Shown: piece by piece, positions 23,722-33,839 of the stretch | Layout of the letters: every line of letters begins with the position of its first letter | Numbering within the stretch: the stretch's first letter is position 1 | Source: Adhaeribacter terrigena | GTDB taxonomy: Bacteria; Bacteroidota; Bacteroidia; Cytophagales; Hymenobacteraceae | Reading direction: 5' to 3' | Assembly: GCF_016623615.1 (NCBI RefSeq) | Contig: NZ_JAEHFX010000006.1 | Location: forward strand, 1 to 64,000 | DNA length: 64,000 nt | Made by a program: the position numbers and the translations under genes | Notes under the pieces: generated by a model | What the model saw: only the letters and a program-made list of their open reading frames with translations | Database searches by the model: none | Told to the model about the DNA's origin: nothing

Positions 23722-26700
23722 AATTCTTTTGTTGCCGGGCTTTTTCCTGGGCTTTGGAAATTTTGCGGAACAGATCAACAAAATCGTTGAAATCGCGCTG
23801 ATAAACCAGCGCTACGCCTGTTTCCTGCAATTGCGTTTCAGTCAGCATTTCGTATGCCGGATGCTGGAAGCCCCTTACGCGCAAACGGCCATCCGGAAGG
23901 ATCAGGTATTCTACTGAAAAATCTCCGGCAAAACCACTGTTGTTCGCCGGCCGGTTCGCCGGACTTTCGCCTTCCAGGCCAATATCAGTACCCACCCGGA
24001 AAATGAGGCGGTCGTTAAGTAATTGCTGCCGTACGGCTACGTTCAGATCGGTGCGGTTGCGGGCATCGCCGGTAGAATAATCCTGGTAGGCATTTAAACC
24101 CAGCTCCAGCCCTAAACCGCCCGCATATTTGTTGGTGAGCTGGTTTAGTTGTTCTCCCAAAGCCGCGCTTAAACTGGCGCGGGCTGTTTCCTGCAAGCCG
24201 CCGCCGGAAGATTGCAACGGATCGGGCGCCATGAAGCGGCCCAGCACGATGAGGGAGAAAACCTGCTTGTTCATTTCCGAAGGTTCGGATCGCAGCATTT
24301 GCAAGCGCTGGTCTATCTGCCCCGAAAAGGCGCCCCGCTCCTCTTCCGGTAATCTTATATCGAACGTAATATCGGGTTTGAGCATGTTGCCGTTCAGATT
24401 TACATAAACCAGGAAAGGCAATTGCTGGCGGTATTTGTTTTGTTCGGAGCCCGTTTCGCCGGCAATCTGTTCGGCCACGAGCTCCCGCACCGGCGCCTTC
24501 ACATCGTAAATAGCCCGGATATCGAGGTTGGCATCCAGCGGATCGCCGTACCAGATGATGCTACTGCCCGGATCGATGCGCAATTCGCGGCTGGCAATGT
24601 CGTAGAAATAAAGTTTATACAAGCCCTCTTTTACGTCGTAACGGCCGGTTAGCGTAATGTTGCCGGCAGGGTCCATACCGGCGTTGAGCGTTCCGTTGCC
24701 GGTAACTTCCAGTCGGTCGCCGGTGGTTTCATCAATAATTACCGTGAATTTGCTTTTATCGGTTATCGCCACGTTGGCATGGGCATCTATCCCGGTCAGG
24801 GCCATTTCCTGGGTTGAATCCTGACGTTCTTCGCTCAGAGTGGAGTTTGGCCGGCGCCGGCGGTGCATGTTCACGAACTGAACTATGCCCTCCTGCTCCT
24901 GCTTCGAAACGGCTTCAGCCGGCACCACAATGGTTAAAGCCGAACCATCTACCACGGTTACATCGGCGGTTACGACCGGTAAATTCAAATTGCCGCGCAC
25001 TTTTATGTTGCTGTCCACCACCATGCGGCCGTAGTACAGTTTATAATCGGCGGCGGTAGAATTCAGAAGCAGAAAGTCTTCGGTTACGGCATCGAGGCTA
25101 AAGCGGAAATCGGTATAGTTCTGGGTGAAAATGGTGCCGTTCACTACCGCTTTGTTGTTCATGGAATCGAGCAGGGTAAAGTTGCTGAAATTCAGGCCGC
25201 GCTCATCGAACACGATCTGCTGGTTCTGCAAGCGGTACGTAGCATCGTACATGGCAATGGCAAAGGTAGCGTTATCGAAATTAGCCGTGCCGCGAATATT
25301 GGGTTGCTGCACGGTGCCCGTAATATTGAAATTTCCGGAAAGGTTGCCGCCCGTATTTTTAAGCTGCCCCTGCGATAGCCCTTGCGCAATGGCAAGGTTC
25401 AGGGATTGAATATTGGCCGTTAAATTCAAAGCATTGGAAGTGCCCTGTGCTACGTAAGAACCGCTTAAACTTGCATTGTTGCCGTTGCCGGTAAGCGTTG
25501 CCTGCAGGTTGTAACGGTTACCCGAAGTATTCTCGGCCTGCAGAGCAAGATCGCCAATCGGAACGCCGGTATATGCCAGGTTCGTAATAGTAGCATTGGC
25601 GCTGATGCCCATAGTGTTCATGATATCGCGGATAACCAAAGTACCGTTCACGTTTCCGGCAATTAAGCTGTCGTTGCGCTCAACAACCCGCGAAACGTTG
25701 GCCAGATCGAAATCGGTGAACCGGACTTCCAGCGGCGCATTGGAGGTATTGGTGCCGAGGCTGTTGAGCGTTAAAGCGCTGCCATTTTTATCAAGGCGCA
25801 CGTTGCTGGCATAAATATTTCCGTTCTGATACTGAATATAATTGTCGCCGGAAACATTCCATTGTTCTTTGTTCAGCACCACTTCGCCGGGGGTAAAACT
25901 AAAACGATAGCCGTTAGGAATTACGCTCATTACGCCGCCTAAACCAAAGCGGGTGGCACCGTTATCTTCGGCAATTCTCAGGTTGGTACCCAGCGTATTA
26001 TTTTTAATATCTCCCGCCAGCGAAACGTTCTTTATCTGCAAGGTAGAATCTATCAGTTCTTCGAAAGCCACGTTATAACCGATCTTTTCCGCATCGCCGC
26101 GCACCTGTAGTTTGGTGCTATCGATGGTGTAATCCATGTAAACGATCCGTGGCAGATTCGCATCCATTTTCAGCTCCATGCCGGTGGTATTATAAGAACC
26201 GCTGATCTTGCCCGGACGCACGCGTTTTAAACCCGGAACGAAAGCGGTAAAAATTCGCGGCCGTTTCAGATCGAAATTGAAGTCAAAATTCTGCAGCGTA
26301 ACGTTGGCCGGATACGGCGCATCCTGAATGTTAAAATACGCATCAATGTGTTTGGGTAAGGCAACGGCCAGGTCTGAAACGCTATTGTTTCCGCGGAAAA
26401 AACCCGTTACAATATCCGACTGAATAGCAATATCGGTTTTGCCCAAACTGTTATTGAGTTGGATGGCCACGGTATCGGCGCGGTAATTCCGGCGGGCTTT
26501 CTGCAAGTGTAAATTGCTGATGTTCACGGTGCCCTTCATTTCATCGGGCGAAGCGCCTTGCAGATCGGCCACAACCAATCCGGAAACTTTAATGTCTTCG
26601 GAATACAGATTGAGGGCTTTGAGATTGGCGCCATCTAAATTCAAAGTAGCTTTATAAGTAGGCGGCGTGCCGGCGAGATTGAAATTGCCATCGAGGTTGA

Positions 26701-28996
26701 AGGCCAGGTTGCCGTCTTTCATGTTGCCGCTCACGGTATAATTCTGCCGGTCAATATTTCCTTTCAGGCTGATGTTGTTGTAGGCGTATTGGTTATACTC
26801 AAACTTCTGAATATCGGCATCGAACGTAGCGCGCATGGTTTCCGGCATTAAACCGGTTCCGGAGAAAGTGACTTTCCCGGTCGTTTTCCCTAGCGTTTGT
26901 TCCTGTTTCAGCAACTTGCCCAGGTCCAATTCCGCAAGGTTGGCCGTACCGGAAAATTGCTCACCGGGCTTCATGGAAATGTTGGCAACGGCATTTCCAA
27001 AGGAAGTTTTAATGTTGGCGTTAGATGTAAAATTTTGCAGCGTACCGTTAAACTTCCCGCTCAGCTGCATTTTTTCCGGCAACTGAATATCGGGTGGAAT
27101 GGTACCTTTCGGCAAAATTTCCTGCAAAGCTGTTCGGGTGGAAGTAAAGTTATTCACGTCCAGGTTCAGGCGCATTCTATTCGGATCGGAGGCATTCTGA
27201 ACGGTACCGGAAACCGCTAAAAAAGTACCTCCGGAAGCGGCTGCTTTAAAATTCTGCAAATTCAGGTTATCCATGTTCCCGCGGATGTGGCCGGAAATGG
27301 TCATGCGCTGCGGCAGCGTAATGTCTTTGGGAATGGTATTGGGCGGCAACAAAGCTAAAAGATCGGTGCGCGTAGTGGTAAATTCGTTTACCTGCAGGTT
27401 CAGTGTGCCTTTTTCAATATTGGTCATTTCCTTGATGTTGCCGCTCACGTTTATGCTGGTACCGGCCAGGCCTTTCACCCGAAGGTTTTCAGCATTCAGG
27501 TCGTTTACCTTGCCGTACAAACGTCCATCGATGGTCAGGCTGCGGCCTGCAATTTTTCGGAACGAAGGATTATCAGCCAGGTACGGGGCAAAATACAGAA
27601 TATCCTGCGCGCCAATGGTCGAGTTTTCCAGGTCGGCATTGATGGTAAGTTGATCGACGTTATCGGCAATGGTTGAAAGCGACGGATATGCCAGGGAAAA
27701 TTCGGGCTTCAAATGGCTGTGACCGGTTTTCAGATCGAAATTCCGGAGTGAGGCCTGCTTCGATTCCACGTTCACATCGGCCTGGAAATTGGTGATCTTA
27801 AAGCCGCTTTTTTCCTGCAATTGCAACTGCTGAAGATCGGCCGAAATTTTGTTCTGGCTGTAGTACAGGTTTTTGAGGTCTACGTTTATGCCGGTAAATT
27901 TCAGGTGGTTAAAATCCATGCCTTTGCTCGTTTCCGGGGTGTTGAAATTCCCGAAATCGAAGTTCACGTTCTGCACCTTCATATCGCCGAGCGTAACGAC
28001 CCAGTTCACCGGTTTTCCCTGGTGCTTTTCGGCGGCACTGTCGAGTTTAGCAGCCGTTACGACGGGGTTTACCGCCAGGGAATCTACAGGTGTGGCTTTA
28101 TCCTGAAAATATGCTACGGCCGAATTTTGCAGATCGAATTTAGAAAGATCGATGCGGGCATTTTTCAGGTCGATATTTTTAGCGGCAAGCTCGGCAGTTC
28201 CTACATCCAGCATAATACGCTGGGCCGCCGGTTTGTTTTCGTAATTGAATTTCACCTGTTTCAAAGCCAGGTTCTGAAAACCAATATCAAGGGCAATGGA
28301 ATCGGAAGAAGTTTCAGGGATTTTGGTTTGAATATAATTGGCAGCGCTGTTTTCAATCCGGCCTTTTCCGAGGCGGTAAACCGCATTTTCCGGGTCAAAT
28401 TCTTCCATGGAAACCTGCAGCAACCCGACTTTGGCTTTAATATTATTACCGCCCACGGCATCGTTCATGGTGAAACGCACATTGTTGAGTTCCACCACGC
28501 CAATGTTGTAGGTAAAACCGGCAGCGGTATCGGCGGGTTGGGCCATCGCGGTATCGGTGGCAAAAGCCTCCAGAATGAAATCGAAGTTATAAACACTGTC
28601 CGGCATAGTGGAACTGATGTTCAGCACGGCATTGTCGAGGCGCGCGGAACCCAGGTCAATTTTTCCGTTAAGCAACCCGAAAATATTGAGGTCCAGGCCC
28701 AGCCGTTCGGCATAAACCAAGGTGTCTTTTTTCTGATCTTCGAGGTAGATCTCTTTCAGCACAATGCTGTTGCGCCAGTCGGTGGTAAAGCCGCCGATCG
28801 AGACTTTCGTTTTGAGGGTTTCGGCCAGGTAATTGGTTGCTTTTTGGGCGGTAAATTGCTGCACCGCCGGAATTTGCAGGGCAATAACAATCACCAGGAT
28901 CAAAGCAACGGGAATTGCCAGGATCCAGAGCAGGACCAGTAAAATGCGCCGGGAAGTTTTATGAGGAGTAGTAATAATGCCAGTTTTTTTGTTCAA
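23720..28996 (-). CDS. tamB: Translocation/assembly module TamB (second copy)
   Basis: A 1758-residue AsmA/TamB protein, the largest gene here. One membrane anchor (about residues 17-42) is followed by IPAVQQFTAQKATNYLAE and a long beta-repeat body, then a C-terminal TamB domain with DVKEGLYKLYFYD, GSSIIWYGDPLDANLD and MNKQVFSLIVLGRF. It is upstream of a TamA-type barrel and downstream of a truncated paralogue that shares its first ~750 residues. Probably it bridges the periplasm with TamA. Large antisense ORFs inside it are codon shadows. A TA16-like sequence lies within the gene. Confidence 0.93.
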   Translation of the reverse strand: MNKKTGIITTPHKTSRRILLVLLWILAIPVALILVIVIALQIPAVQQFTAQKATNYLAETLKTKVSIGGFTTDWRNSIVLKEIYLEDQKKDTLVYAERLGLDLNIFGLLNGKIDLGSARLDNAVLNISSTMPDSVYNFDFILEAFATDTAMAQPADTAAGFTYNIGVVELNNVRFTMNDAVGGNNIKAKVGLLQVSMEEFDPENAVYRLGKGRIENSAANYIQTKIPETSSDSIALDIGFQNLALKQVKFNYENKPAAQRIMLDVGTAELAAKNIDLKNARIDLSKFDLQNSAVAYFQDKATPVDSLAVNPVVTAAKLDSAAEKHQGKPVNWVVTLGDMKVQNVNFDFGNFNTPETSKGMDFNHLKFTGINVDLKNLYYSQNKISADLQQLQLQEKSGFKITNFQADVNVESKQASLRNFDLKTGHSHLKPEFSLAYPSLSTIADNVDQLTINADLENSTIGAQDILYFAPYLADNPSFRKIAGRSLTIDGRLYGKVNDLNAENLRVKGLAGTSINVSGNIKEMTNIEKGTLNLQVNEFTTTRTDLLALLPPNTIPKDITLPQRMTISGHIRGNMDNLNLQNFKAAASGGTFLAVSGTVQNASDPNRMRLNLDVNNFTSTRTALQEILPKGTIPPDIQLPEKMQLSGKFNGTLQNFTSNANIKTSFGNAVANISMKPGEQFSGTANLAELDLGKLLKQEQTLGKTTGKVTFSGTGLMPETMRATFDADIQKFEYNQYAYNNISLKGNIDRQNYTVSGNMKDGNLAFNLDGNFNLAGTPPTYKATLNLDGANLKALNLYSEDIKVSGLVVADLQGASPDEMKGTVNISNLHLQKARRNYRADTVAIQLNNSLGKTDIAIQSDIVTGFFRGNNSVSDLAVALPKHIDAYFNIQDAPYPANVTLQNFDFNFDLKRPRIFTAFVPGLKRVRPGKISGSYNTTGMELKMDANLPRIVYMDYTIDSTKLQVRGDAEKIGYNVAFEELIDSTLQIKNVSLAGDIKNNTLGTNLRIAEDNGATRFGLGGVMSVIPNGYRFSFTPGEVVLNKEQWNVSGDNYIQYQNGNIYASNVRLDKNGSALTLNSLGTNTSNAPLEVRFTDFDLANVSRVVERNDSLIAGNVNGTLVIRDIMNTMGISANATITNLAYTGVPIGDLALQAENTSGNRYNLQATLTGNGNNASLSGSYVAQGTSNALNLTANIQSLNLAIAQGLSQGQLKNTGGNLSGNFNITGTVQQPNIRGTANFDNATFAIAMYDATYRLQNQQIVFDERGLNFSNFTLLDSMNNKAVVNGTIFTQNYTDFRFSLDAVTEDFLLLNSTAADYKLYYGRMVVDSNIKVRGNLNLPVVTADVTVVDGSALTIVVPAEAVSKQEQEGIVQFVNMHRRRRPNSTLSEERQDSTQEMALTGIDAHANVAITDKSKFTVIIDETTGDRLEVTGNGTLNAGMDPAGNITLTGRYDVKEGLYKLYFYDIASRELRIDPGSSIIWYGDPLDANLDIRAIYDVKAPVRELVAEQIAGETGSEQNKYRQQLPFLVYVNLNGNMLKPDITFDIRLPEEERGAFSGQIDQRLQMLRSEPSEMNKQVFSLIVLGRFMAPDPLQSSGGGLQETARASLSAALGEQLNQLTNKYAGGLGLELGLNAYQDYSTGDARNRTDLNVAVRQQLLNDRLIFRVGTDIGLEGESPANRPANNSGFAGDFSVEYLILPDGRLRVRGFQHPAYEMLTETQLQETGVALVYQRDFNDFVDLFRKISKAQEKARQQKN
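26871..26898 (-). repeat. TA16 repeat copy 11 inside tamB
   Basis: ACTTTCCCGGTCG and TTTTCCCTAGCGTTT keep tail and core at the right spacing within an uninterrupted reading frame (codons for TLGKTTGKVTFSG). Confidence 0.5.
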
Positions 28997-29039
28997 CAGA
29001 ATTAAATCATGCTTTCTACGGAAAAACCGGACAGAAGAT

Positions 29040-29075
29040 AGTTTTTTAGCTATTTTTCCTACCGTTTTTTCTGAA
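29040..29075 (-). repeat. TA16 repeat copy 12
   Basis: AGTTTTTTAGCT and ATTTTTCCTACCGTTTTTT, upstream of the tamB start at 28996. Confidence 0.6.
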
Positions 29076-29112
29076 ACAAAATGCTGCTGCTTTCAAAAAT
29101 CTTTGTGCTCTT

Positions 29113-29154
29113 ACTTTTCAGGCAGAAAACGCTACCGTTTTTGCACCAAAAACT
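29113..29154 (-). repeat. TA16 repeat copy 13 (tail on both sides)
   Basis: ACTTTTCAGGCAG, core AAAACGCTACCGTTTT, then TGCACCAAAAACT: a symmetric 42-bp form, 38 bp after copy 12. Confidence 0.8.
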
Positions 29155-29243
29155 TAAGTTTTTTTGGATCATTTCTGCGCTTCATTTACTTTTATAATAC
29201 TGCAATTCCTTAATCCTATAATAAACCTGCCGGCCGGCAAAAT

Positions 29244-31613
29244 TTACTGTTTTTGCGCTTCTTCCCGCTTTTTCTTTTTCCTTAAGAATTTCGGAATGAT
29301 CTTTTTCGGTTCTATCTTTTTGGGGATAAAACGGGTTGGGTCGGCTTTTTTCAGATTGATATTCCCGGGCTTAATTTTCTTCAGTTTGTGGCCCAGCCCC
29401 TGCAACGCCGCATTGGCCAGGTTACCATTCAGTTTATAAATTTTCTCGTTCAGGTTTCCTTCCAGCCGAATGTTGCGGTAAGTATCTTTCCGGTACACAA
29501 ACTTTTTCACGTTGGCATCATAGTGCAAAACCATGGTTTGCACTTTAAAACCTTTGCCTTTAAAATCGGCACTACCGGTGGCAGGGCCCAACATGTTTTC
29601 CAGCTTCAGCAACTTGCCCAGATCAAAATTATCGAGGCTGATATGGCCGGCAAAACGCTGCACCGGTTCTATCTTTACGTTGGCAAATACGTTTCCGAAA
29701 GTGGTTCTAAAATGGCCGTTTACAGCAAAATGCTGCAGCGAACTCCCCTGGTAGGTGCCCGCAAACTGTACATTTTCCGGCAGCTGCACTTCCGGCGTAA
29801 TGGCTCCGGGGGGTAGCATATTCAACAATCCCTGCCGGCTAACCACCAGTTTTTTTACCTGCAGATCAACATGCTTTTTCCCCACTGGTCCGGTTACGTT
29901 GCCATTGGTTTGTAAAACCAGCCCGTTGGAGCCGGTTATGTATAGGTTTTGGAAACTGAGTTTATTGACCTGGTTTTGTAAGTTACCGGTTAAAGAAAGC
30001 TGATCCGGAAATCTGAATTTTGGAGCCGATTTACCATTGGCCATGATCACGTTCAAATCCTTTCGGTTGGTGTTGAGTTTGCGGATCTGTAACCGGAGGG
30101 AACGGCTGTTTTCCAGTTGTATATCTTTCACTTGTCCGCTGAAAAGCATGTGAGTGCCGGTCCAGCCTTTTAAGGTGAAATGCTGAAACTGCAGATCGCG
30201 GACGTGCCCGGAAACGCGGCCGTTAAGCAAAAGCAAATTGTTTCCGAGTTTCCGGTAAAAAGGTTTTCCGGCCAGGTCTGGGGCTAGAAACAACAGATCC
30301 CGTGGGGAAAAACGGGCATTGTGCAGCTGGGCTGTGAACGTGGTTTTGATCCCGGTTATCTTTCTTAAAGGCGCAAATTTCACGTCAATGACCGCCCTGA
30401 TCTGCGAGTTATTGGTCTTGAGAATTACTTCTTTCAGTTCCAGAAAGTCGGTTCCAGCTTTTACATTTCCCTGCAGATTTTTTACCCGGAAACCGCTTTT
30501 CTCGAGCAGCTGCAGCGCATCTACAATGCCGGAAACCCGGCTCTGGCTGTAATACAGATTGGAAAGTTTGAGATCTGTATTTTTTAAAAACAAATGGTTG
30601 AAATCAATTCCTCTTTTTAAAGCTGGCGCATTCAGGTCGTGGTATTGAAAGTTTAAATTTTGAAAATTTGCATCATGCAACCAGATGGCCCAATCCTGCT
30701 TTTTCTTCGGAACAGGTTTTACGAGAGATTCCTGTTGAATAGTATCGGTTTTGAGCAAAGGCTCAGCGGGCTTTAGTTTATAATATTGAATGTCGGCATT
30801 TTCGAAAGTAAATTTACTCAGGTCGGCCCGGGCATTTTCCAGCGCAATTTTATCGGCTTTCAATGCTGCCTTACCAACTTTCATAGTCAGGCGACGGGCT
30901 ATTGTTTCATCCCGCAAGTCAATTTTAAGGTTTCCCAGGTTAATTTTTCTGAAAGTAAAATCATGTCCGGCGTCCTGTTCAATTTTTCCGGGCCTTTTGG
31001 TTTTGCGCCAGCTTAAATTGCTGTTCTGCAGCTGCATGTTGCCTAATTCGTAAGTTTTGGTTTGCGTTTCGAAGGCATCGGCGTGCATCGTAAATTTTCC
31101 GATCCGGGCCGTGCCGAAATTTCCGCGAACCGGATCGGTTAATTGCAAACGCAGATTTTGCAGCTGCAAACTCACTATATTCAAACTAAAGGAAGAAGAT
31201 GAATCGGTTTTGCCCGAACCCGAAAACGCTTCACCGATAAAACTGAAATTATAACTGCTGTCGGCCAGGTTCGAATAAATGCGCAGGCTTCCGTCGTCTA
31301 TTTTAACCGACCGGATCTTCAGCCGGTTTGAAGTAGTGCCCAGAATATTGAAATCCAGCCCCAGGCGGCCGGCATATAGCAGGGTGTCATTTTGTTGGTC
31401 TTCTATGTAAATTTCCTTCAACACAACACTGTTGCGCCAGTCGGTGGTAAATCGCCCGATCGTAACCCGGGTTTTTAGTTTGGCCGACAGGAATGCCGTA
31501 GCTTTTTGCGCCGTAAAGGTTTGTACGGCCGGAATCTGAAAACCAATACCGATCAGCAGGACCAACAGCAGGATCAGCCCGTTCAGCCAAAGCAGTATTT
31601 CCAGCAACAGCAA
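29244..31613 (-). CDS. C-terminally truncated TamB/AsmA paralogue
   Basis: A 789-residue protein whose sequence runs parallel to the first ~750 residues of the adjacent TamB: IPAVQTFTAQKATAFLSAK, TTDWRNSVVLKEIYIED and DLGKLLKLENMLG each have a close counterpart there. It has the same membrane anchor but lacks the whole C-terminal TamB domain, ending in a very basic tail (FLRKKKKREEAQKQ). It looks like a tandem duplicate that lost its outer-membrane end and has kept an intact frame. Start: TTG at 31613, or TTG at 31672, which would add FLERDFNLQKQLKTSGKK-like residues. It may serve as an inner-membrane-only AsmA-like lipid carrier; that is inference. Confidence 0.8.
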   Translation of the reverse strand: MLLLEILLWLNGLILLLVLLIGIGFQIPAVQTFTAQKATAFLSAKLKTRVTIGRFTTDWRNSVVLKEIYIEDQQNDTLLYAGRLGLDFNILGTTSNRLKIRSVKIDDGSLRIYSNLADSSYNFSFIGEAFSGSGKTDSSSSFSLNIVSLQLQNLRLQLTDPVRGNFGTARIGKFTMHADAFETQTKTYELGNMQLQNSNLSWRKTKRPGKIEQDAGHDFTFRKINLGNLKIDLRDETIARRLTMKVGKAALKADKIALENARADLSKFTFENADIQYYKLKPAEPLLKTDTIQQESLVKPVPKKKQDWAIWLHDANFQNLNFQYHDLNAPALKRGIDFNHLFLKNTDLKLSNLYYSQSRVSGIVDALQLLEKSGFRVKNLQGNVKAGTDFLELKEVILKTNNSQIRAVIDVKFAPLRKITGIKTTFTAQLHNARFSPRDLLFLAPDLAGKPFYRKLGNNLLLLNGRVSGHVRDLQFQHFTLKGWTGTHMLFSGQVKDIQLENSRSLRLQIRKLNTNRKDLNVIMANGKSAPKFRFPDQLSLTGNLQNQVNKLSFQNLYITGSNGLVLQTNGNVTGPVGKKHVDLQVKKLVVSRQGLLNMLPPGAITPEVQLPENVQFAGTYQGSSLQHFAVNGHFRTTFGNVFANVKIEPVQRFAGHISLDNFDLGKLLKLENMLGPATGSADFKGKGFKVQTMVLHYDANVKKFVYRKDTYRNIRLEGNLNEKIYKLNGNLANAALQGLGHKLKKIKPGNINLKKADPTRFIPKKIEPKKIIPKFLRKKKKREEAQKQ

Positions 31614-31994
31614 CGATTTTTTCCCGATGTTTTTAATTGTTTCTGAAGATTAAAGTCCCGCTCTAAAAACAATTATCTTCCGAAATGTTCTTTACCGCCG
31701 GTTAAATCAGCTTAAAAGGCATTTATGGCAGACGTCCTAAACGTTTCTCTTTAAGCATGTTTTACGATCTGGTTATCCGGCAATAGACCGAAAGAACATT
31801 TAAGTTGCCCTGGCCATAGAACCTGCGGGAATATTCTAAGCAATAAAAAGCGCATTACTTTTAAAGCGTTCAGACTTTTCAGGGCCAGAACCATACCGTT
31901 TTTTGAAAAGTCCGGCTTCCAATTAAAACTGCAATTCCTTTAGAATTTACCAAATTCCTTTAACTTCGCTGCTGAAACTGATTTCCTTTGAACT
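31614..31994. other. 381-bp divergent gap upstream of scoA
   Basis: Contains TA16 copy 14 at 31874-31909 and, close to the scoA start, TTTA and TAACTTCG spaced 18 bp apart, a weak promoter candidate. No ORF or RNA gene is apparent. Confidence 0.4.
31874..31909 (-). repeat. TA16 repeat copy 14
   Basis: ACTTTTCAGGGCCA and GAACCATACCGTTTTTT, followed by GAAAAGT, so the outer ACTTTT/AAAAGT ends are again symmetric. It lies 85 bp upstream of scoA. Confidence 0.75.
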
Positions 31995-32693
31995 ATGATC
32001 AATAAAGTTGTAAAAGACGCGGCGGAAGCCTGTAAAGGCATCGAAGATGGCATGACGCTGATGCTGGGCGGCTTCGGCTTATGCGGCATCCCCGAAAATT
32101 CGATCCAGGAACTGCTGCGATTGGGCGTTAAAAACCTGACCTGCATTTCGAACAATGCCGGCGTAGACGATTTTGGCATCGGCCTGCTGCTGCAGCAAAA
32201 ACAGGTAAAGAAAATGATCTCCAGCTACGTAGGCGAAAACGCCGAATTCGAACGGCAGCTGCTTACCGGCGAGCTGGAAGTGGACCTGATCCCGCAGGGT
32301 ACACTGGCGGAAAGAATCCGCGCGGGCGGGGCTGGTATTCCGGCATTTTACACCCCGGCCGGTTACGGCACCGAAGTGGGCGAAGGCAAGGAAGCCAAGG
32401 AATTCAACGGCAAAATGTATTTGCTGGAAGAGTGGCTGAAAGCGGATTTCGCGATCGTAAAAGCCTGGAAAGGCGACACGGCCGGTAACCTGATCTACAA
32501 AGGAACGGCCCGCAATTTCAACCCGATGATGGCCACGGCCGGAAAAATCACCATTGCCGAAGTAGAAGAACTCGTACCTGCCGGCGAACTCGACCCGAAT
32601 ATGATCCATACGCCAGGCATTTTCGTGCAGCGCATTTTCCAGGGCAAAGCCTACGAGAAACGCATTGAGCAACGGACGGTACGCACGGTTTAA
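31995..32693 (+). CDS. scoA: Succinyl-CoA:3-ketoacid CoA-transferase subunit A
   Basis: A 232-residue alpha subunit of the SCOT-type (family I) CoA-transferase, which moves CoA from succinyl-CoA to acetoacetate or other 3-keto acids. Seen: [12 protein letters not shown] near residue 27, [17 protein letters not shown] and the [17 protein letters not shown] block, all typical of the A subunit. Its partner scoB begins at 33176; the pair is normally adjacent, but here a four-helix-bundle gene with flanking repeats separates them. The stop codon TAA is also the first three bases of that insertion's repeat. Confidence 0.96.
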   Translation: MINKVVKDAAEACKGIEDGMTLMLGGFGLCGIPENSIQELLRLGVKNLTCISNNAGVDDFGIGLLLQQKQVKKMISSYVGENAEFERQLLTGELEVDLIPQGTLAERIRAGGAGIPAFYTPAGYGTEVGEGKEAKEFNGKMYLLEEWLKADFAIVKAWKGDTAGNLIYKGTARNFNPMMATAGKITIAEVEELVPAGELDPNMIHTPGIFVQRIFQGKAYEKRIEQRTVRTV

Positions 32694-33173
32694 TGTGCTG
32701 ATTTTTTAATGTGGTAATGTGCTATTTTTTGACTTTATGGAAGAAATAAAGCCTCCCGGAAGTTCTGAAAATGCGATTGTAAATAAATCCTTTCAATTTG
32801 CATTAACGATTATTCAATTTGCAGATTCGCTGGAAAGCGAACGGAAATATATAATCGCTAATCAATTGCTTAAAAGTGGTACATCCGTTGGAGCAAATAT
32901 CTGGGAAGCCCAGCATGCAGAAAGCAAAGCTGATTTCATTCATAAACTAAAAATTGCGTCGAAGGAAGCGAAAGAAACGGAATATTGGCTCCTGCTTTGT
33001 AAGAGCAGCTCCGGCTATCCGGAAATTTCTGATAAACTGGATAAATTACTTGAAATTCAAAAGTTACTTTCGCGCATCATTCATAGCAGTAAGAAAAGCT
33101 GACAGACACATTAAAAAATTAACACATTCAAAAGTATAGAATGCATTAACACATTAGCAAATTAGCACATTAG
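32691..33173 (+). mobile_element. S23/four-helix-bundle insertion with TAATGTGCTAAT flanks
   Basis: The left flank (32691-32731) holds TAATGTGCTGATTTTTTAAT and a second TAATGTGCTATT; the right flank (33107-33173) holds the inverse, ending in AAATTAGCACATTA. Between them is one four-helix-bundle gene. The insertion sits exactly between scoA and scoB without damaging either. Genes of this family are known from intervening sequences of 23S rRNA and occur in many copies in Bacteroidota; whether they move as elements is inference. Confidence 0.6.
32737..33102 (+). CDS. Four-helix-bundle (S23/IVP-type) protein
   Basis: A 121-residue, all-helical protein of the four-helix-bundle family (S23, TIGR02436-like), with SFQFALTIIQFADSL, LLKSGTSVGANIWEAQHAES and KLKIASKEAKETEYWLLL, the conserved core of the family. 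A GTG at 32719 is in frame, but ATG 32737 fits the family start. The family is related to Avd, the accessory protein of diversity-generating retroelements, and to proteins coded in 23S rRNA intervening sequences; its biochemical role is not settled. It breaks the scoA-scoB pair and is framed by inverted TAATGTGCTAAT repeats. Confidence 0.88.
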   Translation: MEEIKPPGSSENAIVNKSFQFALTIIQFADSLESERKYIIANQLLKSGTSVGANIWEAQHAESKADFIHKLKIASKEAKETEYWLLLCKSSSGYPEISDKLDKLLEIQKLLSRIIHSSKKS

Positions 33174-33175
33174 GT

Positions 33176-33829
33176 ATGTTAGATAAACACGGCATTGCCA
33201 AGCGCATTGCAAAAGAAGTAAAGAACGGGATGTACGTTAACCTGGGGATCGGTATTCCGACGCTGGTAGCCAATTATATTCCCGAAGGCATTGAAGTGGT
33301 GCTGCAAAGCGAAAACGGTTTGCTGGGCATGGGGCCCTTCCCGACCGAAGCCGAAGTGGACGCCGATATGATCAATGCCGGTAAACAAACCATTACCACG
33401 CTGCCAGGTTCTTCCATTTTCTCTTCCGCCGATAGCTTTGGCATGATCCGCGGCGAGCACGTGGATCTGACCATTCTGGGCGCCATGGAAGTTTCGGAGA
33501 ACGGAGACATTGCCAACTGGAAAATCCCGGGCAAAATGGTAAAAGGCATGGGCGGCGCCATGGACCTGGTGGCTTCGGCAAAGAACATCATCGTAGCCAT
33601 GCAACATACTTCTAAAGATGGGCAGTCGAAGCTGTTAAAGTCTTGTACCTTGCCTTTAACCGGCCTGAAATGCGTGAAGAAAATTGTAACGGATCTGGCC
33701 GTTTTAGAAGTTACCGATAAAGGTTTTAAACTGCTTGAACGCGCGCCGGGCGTAAGCGTGGAAGACATACAAAAAGCAACCGAAGGCACGTTAATTATTG
33801 AAGGCGAAATTCCGGAAATCCAGTTATAA
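33176..33829 (+). CDS. scoB: Succinyl-CoA:3-ketoacid CoA-transferase subunit B
   Basis: A 217-residue beta subunit. The catalytic glutamate that forms the CoA thioester is in [10 protein letters not shown] (Glu 46), and [27 protein letters not shown] and [15 protein letters not shown] are family motifs. Together with ScoA it activates or interconverts 3-keto acids such as acetoacetate, feeding acetyl-CoA production. The insertion upstream ends 2 bp before its ATG, so its expression may now depend on read-through or on a promoter in the insertion. Confidence 0.96.
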   Translation: MLDKHGIAKRIAKEVKNGMYVNLGIGIPTLVANYIPEGIEVVLQSENGLLGMGPFPTEAEVDADMINAGKQTITTLPGSSIFSSADSFGMIRGEHVDLTILGAMEVSENGDIANWKIPGKMVKGMGGAMDLVASAKNIIVAMQHTSKDGQSKLLKSCTLPLTGLKCVKKIVTDLAVLEVTDKGFKLLERAPGVSVEDIQKATEGTLIIEGEIPEIQL

Positions 33830-33839
33830 AACTCGCTGA

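Noticed and set aside
27821-28942. 373-codon plus-strand ORF within tamB
   Set aside because: It is the antisense shadow of a conserved TamB frame with the codon bias of its opposite strand; the translation has no domain or exported character.
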